NCBI GenBank assembly: GCA_947447385.1
Contig: CANFKN010000086.1
Span: 1 to 5,879, forward strand
Length of the DNA stretch: 5,879 nt
Source: Microbacteriaceae bacterium
Lineage (GTDB): Bacteria; Actinomycetota; Actinomycetes; Actinomycetales; Microbacteriaceae
Reading direction: 5' to 3'
Position 1 is the first letter of the stretch. Each line of letters opens with the position of its first letter. The notes beneath the pieces are model-generated. The model made no database searches and was not told the DNA's origin. It saw only the letters and a list, made by a program, of their open reading frames with translations. Below are positions 5,185-5,879 of the stretch, piece by piece. A program made the translations under genes and the position numbers.

Positions 5185-5879
5185 AAAAAATCAAGCACTT
5201 TATCTCGCACGCCAAGCTTGGCAGCACAATCTCGTTGCTGGTCTTGACCGGCATCTGGTCGATTCCGACCCTTGGTTTGCTAATCACCTCGTTGCGTTCG
5301 AAAGACCTTGCACAGAGCTCTGGCTGGTGGGATGCCATTCTTAACCCGCTAGCTCAGGTTTGGTCGCTAGATGCCTATTCGAACTCAATCGGCAGCGGCA
5401 TGCTCGACTCTTTGGTCAACACCTTGGTGGTAACGATTCCGGCGACAATCTTGCCGCTATTGGTTGCAGCGAACGCGGCTTATGCTTTCACCTTCATTGA
5501 GTTCAAGGGTCGCGAAATTTATTTCGCTATCTTGGTTGGCCTAATGGTCATTCCACTTCAGTCGGCTCTTGGCCCGCTGCTTCGCGGAATGGTTCAATTT
5601 CAAAAGACCTTCAACATAACGCTGACTGGCAATTACCCAAGTGCCTGGATCGTGCACTGTGCCTTCGCTTTGCCGCTGGCAATTTACATTTTGCGAAACT
5701 ACATGCTCACGCTTCCAACCTCACTCATCGAAGCTGCCCGCATGGATGGCGCAAGCTACTACCAGATTTTCTGGAAGCTAGTTATGCCAATGTCAGTGCC
5801 CGCTCTAGCCTCGTTTGCAATCTTTCAGTTTCTGTGGGTTTGGAACGACTACCTCATTGCCTTCATCTTCGTCGGTGAA
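5181..5879 (+). CDS. aglG: Alpha-glucoside-type ABC transporter permease, AglG-like (3' end beyond window)
   Basis: The first 233 codons of the second permease; the frame is open to the right edge, and from the family's usual length some 40-60 residues are missing. It starts at ATG 5181, overlapping the aglF stop by ATGA, with AGGAG (5168-5172) 8 nt upstream. It is MalG/AglG-like: IPTLGLLITSLRSKD with SGWWDAILNP (28-56), SLVNTLVVTIPATILPLLVAANAAYAF (77-103), GLMVIPLQSALGPLL (120-134), and HCAFALPLAIYILRNYM (159-175). The EAA loop is SLIEAARMDGASYYQIFWKLVMPMSVPAL (181-209), followed by FQFLWVWNDYL. Together with AglF it would form the membrane channel of the importer. The ATPase is not between or before these genes and may lie downstream, or be a shared MsiK-type ATPase encoded elsewhere. 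Confidence 0.92.
   Translation, partial: MKKIKHFISHAKLGSTISLLVLTGIWSIPTLGLLITSLRSKDLAQSSGWWDAILNPLAQVWSLDAYSNSIGSGMLDSLVNTLVVTIPATILPLLVAANAAYAFTFIEFKGREIYFAILVGLMVIPLQSALGPLLRGMVQFQKTFNITLTGNYPSAWIVHCAFALPLAIYILRNYMLTLPTSLIEAARMDGASYYQIFWKLVMPMSVPALASFAIFQFLWVWNDYLIAFIFVGE

Overview
The window looks like a chromosomal segment of an actinobacterium, most likely a small-genome, moderate-GC member of the Microbacteriaceae type (Aquiluna/Rhodoluna-like). This placement is inference. It rests on the actinobacterial murI-rph-rdgB gene order, the style of the murI C-terminus, the AglE/F/G-type sugar importer and a G+C content of roughly one half. No rRNA, mobile element, CRISPR array or prophage signal is visible.

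Left part (1-1640, + strand): the tail of murI (glutamate racemase), then rph (RNase PH) and rdgB (XTP/dITP pyrophosphatase). These are housekeeping genes for cell-wall D-glutamate, RNA 3'-end maturation and nucleotide-pool cleaning. rph and rdgB are 9 nt apart and are probably co-transcribed.

Middle part (1641-2432): a 101-nt convergent intergenic region, then dedA on the - strand, preceded directly by a tRNA-Arg(CCG) gene on the same strand. The dedA start codon is one nucleotide after the tRNA discriminator base, a very tight tRNA-mRNA junction.

Right part (2433-5879, + strand): an alpha-glucoside-type ABC importer. It consists of a lipoprotein substrate-binding protein (aglE-like), a 221-nt spacer with three successive hairpins, and two inner-membrane permeases (aglF-like and aglG-like) overlapping by ATGA. 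The last gene runs off the window. No ATPase, LacI-type regulator or glycosidase gene lies inside the window. The 251-nt region upstream of aglE carries inverted copies of a LacI/cre-like motif with core CAAGCGTTT, which suggests sugar-responsive control. A third copy of the core lies about 0.85 kb away in the rdgB/dedA intergenic region.

I did not find a convincing undescribed system. The points most worth checking are the operator layout with its distant third copy, the tRNA/dedA junction, the hairpin series inside the transporter operon, and the strong preference for the leucine codon CTA in aglE.
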